From: Planctomycetia bacterium | GTDB taxonomy: Bacteria > Planctomycetota > Phycisphaerae > Phycisphaerales > SM1A02 | Length of the DNA stretch: 8,709 bases | Reading direction: 5' to 3' | Assembly (NCBI GenBank): GCA_005799205.1 | Contig: SYHM01000151.1 | Coordinates: 1-8,709, forward strand | Shown here: in pieces, positions 6,975-8,709 of the stretch | How the letters are laid out: each line of letters starts with the position of its first letter | How positions within the stretch are numbered: position 1 is the stretch's first letter | Translations under genes and position numbers: made by a program | Notes under the pieces: generated by a model | Databases searched by the model: none | Told to the model about the DNA's origin: nothing | What the model saw: the letters and a program-made list of their open reading frames with translations, nothing else

Positions 6975-8138
6975 TCAAGGGGTCGGAGCGATCGCACTGA
7001 GCACGCGCTTGCGCGTCCCTGGACCGTCATACACAGCCACTTCGCCCGCGCCGATTCGGTCGACGCCGATGCGTACGAGTTGCGATCCTCCACCACTGCG
7101 CATGCTGAGGGCACCGCCGTCAGCGTCATTGGCGGCGCCGGCGACGATCACTGACTTTCCCTGCGCGTTTCCAAGATTCAAAATGCCACCCGTTGCCGAC
7201 GAGCCGAGCCCCGCGACGCGTGTGCCCGCCTGCATGAACGCGATGATCGCGCCGTTGTCGGCCGTTGCCTCAAAGACGGCAGCCGGAGACTTGTTGTTGG
7301 CGAAGAGCGTGACTCGCGCGCCGATGTCCGTTCGCGCTTGCGCCGACAGTGCTTCTGAACCATCGGGCGCAAAGAGTGTCATCGTGCCGCCGCTCTCAGC
7401 AGATGTCGGTTCGAGCAGCGCCGCGCGCGATCCTGTGCGTGTCGCACATCCGATCGATCCGCCGTTGGCGAGAGCCATCACTTGAGCAGCGACTGTTCCA
7501 TCGTCTTGCGACACGCGAACGATGCCACCTTCACCCTCGACCGCGCCGAGTGCGACGAGTTCCTTGCCGCCTGCATTGCGCACGCTCAGTCCGGATGCTG
7601 TGCCGGCAAGCGTTGCGGCGATGCGTGGTCGCCCCTCTGCATCGGCGATGGCGAGTGCGGGCCCAGAACCCTCAGCGCGAAGCACCGCCGATCCACTTCC
7701 GTCGGGCATCACCGCTTCGACGCGTCCCCCTTGCGCAGTCGCGTACATGCTGGCAACGCCGTGTCCTGCAGCATCCCACAGTGCGAGGTCGCCGCCGTCG
7801 GCATTGGATCCCAATCGCACCACATTTGTGCCTGAATTGCCCCAGATGTCGAGCTGGCCGCCAGTGGTACCGATGCCGGCAAGCAGCACGACCTTGTCAT
7901 TCTGGTCGACCACTTCGAATCGGCGCGAGCGAATCACATCAGGCGTGCGCGCCGCTTGAGTCGCCGCGATCCCAGCGAGTGAGCAGATCGCAGCACCGCA
8001 CACCATGGCGATGAACTTCCATGTCCGTGCTGAACGCTTCGCCTCTTGCAGCATCGCAACTTCAGATTCGAGTCGCTGCAGTCGCAGAGTGATGGTCGAA
8101 GTCTGATCCGTCTCGGTCGAGTCATTCGAGTGTGTCAT
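6975..8138 (-). CDS. single-pass membrane protein with a coiled coil and about fourteen 22-residue repeats
   Basis: Function unknown; 387 residues. Residues 1-35 are polar and Thr-rich, then show a short coiled coil with regular a/d positions (I16, L20, L23, V27, L30). Basic residues K34, R35, R38 and K41 precede one hydrophobic segment (about 42-63, FIAMVCGAAICSLAGIAA), so the N-terminus should be inside and the rest in the periplasm, possibly as an uncleaved anchor. From residue 71 to 384 the protein is a continuous array of units of 22-24 residues: Gly-Gly first, hydrophobics at 4 and 6, Gly near 11, a second strand at about 14-17. This suggests a beta-solenoid or stacked hairpins. The start at 8138 has AAGGA 7 nt upstream (plus 8146-8150); the in-frame ATG at 8231 would add 31 residues and overlap the divergent gene. 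It ends in a convergent gap. Similar scaffolds occur in surface proteins, but no partner is visible here. Confidence 0.85.
   Translation of the reverse strand: MTHSNDSTETDQTSTITLRLQRLESEVAMLQEAKRSARTWKFIAMVCGAAICSLAGIAATQAARTPDVIRSRRFEVVDQNDKVVLLAGIGTTGGQLDIWGNSGTNVVRLGSNADGGDLALWDAAGHGVASMYATAQGGRVEAVMPDGSGSAVLRAEGSGPALAIADAEGRPRIAATLAGTASGLSVRNAGGKELVALGAVEGEGGIVRVSQDDGTVAAQVMALANGGSIGCATRTGSRAALLEPTSAESGGTMTLFAPDGSEALSAQARTDIGARVTLFANNKSPAAVFEATADNGAIIAFMQAGTRVAGLGSSATGGILNLGNAQGKSVIVAGAANDADGGALSMRSGGGSQLVRIGVDRIGAGEVAVYDGPGTRKRVLSAIAPTP
6987..7928 (-). repeat. protein-level tandem repeat array (22-24 residue units)
   Basis: Unit boundaries by residue of the 387-residue protein: 71-92 (degenerate first unit), 93-114, 115-136, 137-158, 159-180, 181-203, 204-225, 226-249, 250-271, 272-294, 295-316, 317-340, 341-362 and 363-384. 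Ten units are exactly 22 long, two are 23 and two are 24. The Gly-Gly opening is present in seven units and one Gly is kept in most others. The DNA copies are diverged, so the array is old rather than a recent expansion. Confidence 0.75.
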
Positions 8139-8158
8139 GGGTGGTTCCTTCTGATCGT

Positions 8159-8165
8159 TAGGATA
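8159..8165. promoter_or_regulatory. possible overlapping -10 boxes for a divergent gene pair
   Basis: TAGGATA reads as TAGGAT (8159-8164) on the plus strand, 6 nt before the ATG at 8171, and as TATCCT on the minus strand, 21 nt before the ATG at 8138. Both have the TAnnnT form. No convincing -35 box was found for either direction. The AGGA within it could also act as a Shine-Dalgarno for 8171. Confidence 0.3.
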
Positions 8166-8170
8166 CGACG

Positions 8171-8709
8171 ATGGCGAAACAACGCACGGCGCGAGGGTCC
8201 ACACGAGCTCGAAGTCCCGCTGCGCATTCATCGCTGGGTGTCGCGCTGATCGGCACGAAGTTCATGGGACGGGCACACTCGATCGCATGGGCGAATGCGA
8301 GCAAGTTCTTTGATCTCCCGCTGCAACTGCAACTCGCATGGGTCGCTGGCCGAGACGCCGCAGAGACCCACGAGTTCGGTCGCAAGTGGGGATGGCAGGG
8401 GTCGACGATCGACTGGCGCGAAGCCGTGACGAACCCCTCAGTGCATCTCGTCGATGTCGCAACCCCCAACGATCGGCACCGAGAGATGGCGCTCGCGGCA
8501 CTCGACGCTGGGCGCCATGTCGCATGCGAAAAACCACTCGCGGGAACCCTCAGCGACGCGCGCGCGATGCGCGACGCCGCGCGCACAGCACGAAAGCGCA
8601 GCGTGAAGACCTTTGTCTGGTTCAACTACCGCCGTGCTCCCGCCGTTGCACTCGCCCACCAACTGGTCTCGCAGGGACGACTTGGACGACTCTTTCATGT
8701 GCGAGCTGC
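8171..8709 (+). CDS. Gfo/Idh/MocA-family NAD(P)-dependent oxidoreductase (3' end outside window)
   Basis: The first 179 residues are visible and the frame is open to the window end. The family oxidises or reduces sugars and cyclitols such as glucose, inositol and related compounds using NAD(P). Residues 22-37 form the first strand and nucleotide loop (ALIGTKFMGRAHS); the usual second glycine of GxGxxG is Lys30. A basic, Ser-rich stretch of about 20 residues precedes it. VDVATPNDRHREMALAAL (94-111) and the hallmark CEKPLA (119-124, with the Lys-Pro of the catalytic site) follow, then WFNYRRAPAV (150-159), where the C-terminal domain begins. The start at 8171 is the first ATG after an in-frame TAG (8159-8161), with AGGA 7 nt upstream. 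The catalytic domain that would hint at the substrate is outside the window. It is divergent from the repeat membrane protein by 32 nt. A Tat signal, found in some family members, is not evident. Confidence 0.92.
   Translation, partial: MAKQRTARGSTRARSPAAHSSLGVALIGTKFMGRAHSIAWANASKFFDLPLQLQLAWVAGRDAAETHEFGRKWGWQGSTIDWREAVTNPSVHLVDVATPNDRHREMALAALDAGRHVACEKPLAGTLSDARAMRDAARTARKRSVKTFVWFNYRRAPAVALAHQLVSQGRLGRLFHVRA

Noticed and set aside
8139..8231. Longer start (ATG at 8231) for the repeat membrane protein
   Set aside because: It would overlap the divergent oxidoreductase start and lacks a ribosome site, whereas the ATG at 8138 has AAGGA at ideal spacing and begins a sensible coiled coil plus membrane anchor.
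8158..8625. Open minus-strand frame of 155 codons at the window end
   Set aside because: It is the antisense shadow of the Gfo/Idh/MocA gene, whose plus-strand translation has clear family motifs.

Overview
The window looks like a moderately GC-rich chromosome of a Gram-negative bacterium. It holds a Kdo-pathway isomerase, a periplasmic penicillin-binding protein, the ribosomal rpsB-tsf pair, a phosphohexomutase and two proteins I cannot name. My best guess for the lineage is Planctomycetota (Phycisphaerae-like). The guess rests on the general look of the S2, EF-Ts and repeat-protein sequences from memory, not on a search. Nothing points to a phage, plasmid, transposon or CRISPR array; this is core chromosome with a few lineage-specific genes.

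Layout. Positions 3-1284 (+) hold a KdsD/KpsF-type arabinose-5-phosphate isomerase, probably cut at its 5' end, followed 4 nt later by a small STAS-domain protein that looks translationally coupled. They converge on a PBP4-type D-Ala-D-Ala carboxypeptidase (1300-2820, -). Next on the minus strand are tsf (2921-3724) and rpsB (3760-4620), read rpsB then tsf, with an intrinsic terminator after tsf and a structured leader before rpsB. Divergent from rpsB is a phosphomannomutase/phosphoglucomutase (4895-6295, +), then a 137-residue unknown protein (6336-6749, +). A convergent gap (6750-6974) carries a strong 25-bp stem-loop and a thrice-repeated 10-mer. It is followed by a minus-strand, single-pass membrane protein built from about fourteen 22-residue repeats (6975-8138). 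Only 32 bp separate that start codon from the start of a Gfo/Idh/MocA oxidoreductase (8171 onward, +), which runs off the window end.

How the genes fit together. KdsD feeds Kdo (lipopolysaccharide inner core) synthesis, the phosphohexomutase supplies mannose-1-P or glucose-1-P for surface polysaccharides, and PBP4 trims peptidoglycan, so several genes serve the cell envelope. The rpsB-tsf pair is housekeeping translation machinery. Substrates of the oxidoreductase and roles of the STAS, 137-residue and repeat proteins cannot be read from this sequence.

The most noteworthy items are the 22-residue repeat protein, the convergent-gap stem-loop whose G-U pairs favour plus-strand RNA, the rpsB leader with a possible pseudoknot, the coupled kdsD-STAS pair, and the mix of Shine-Dalgarno and apparently leaderless gene starts. 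I see no clear evidence for a new multi-gene system.
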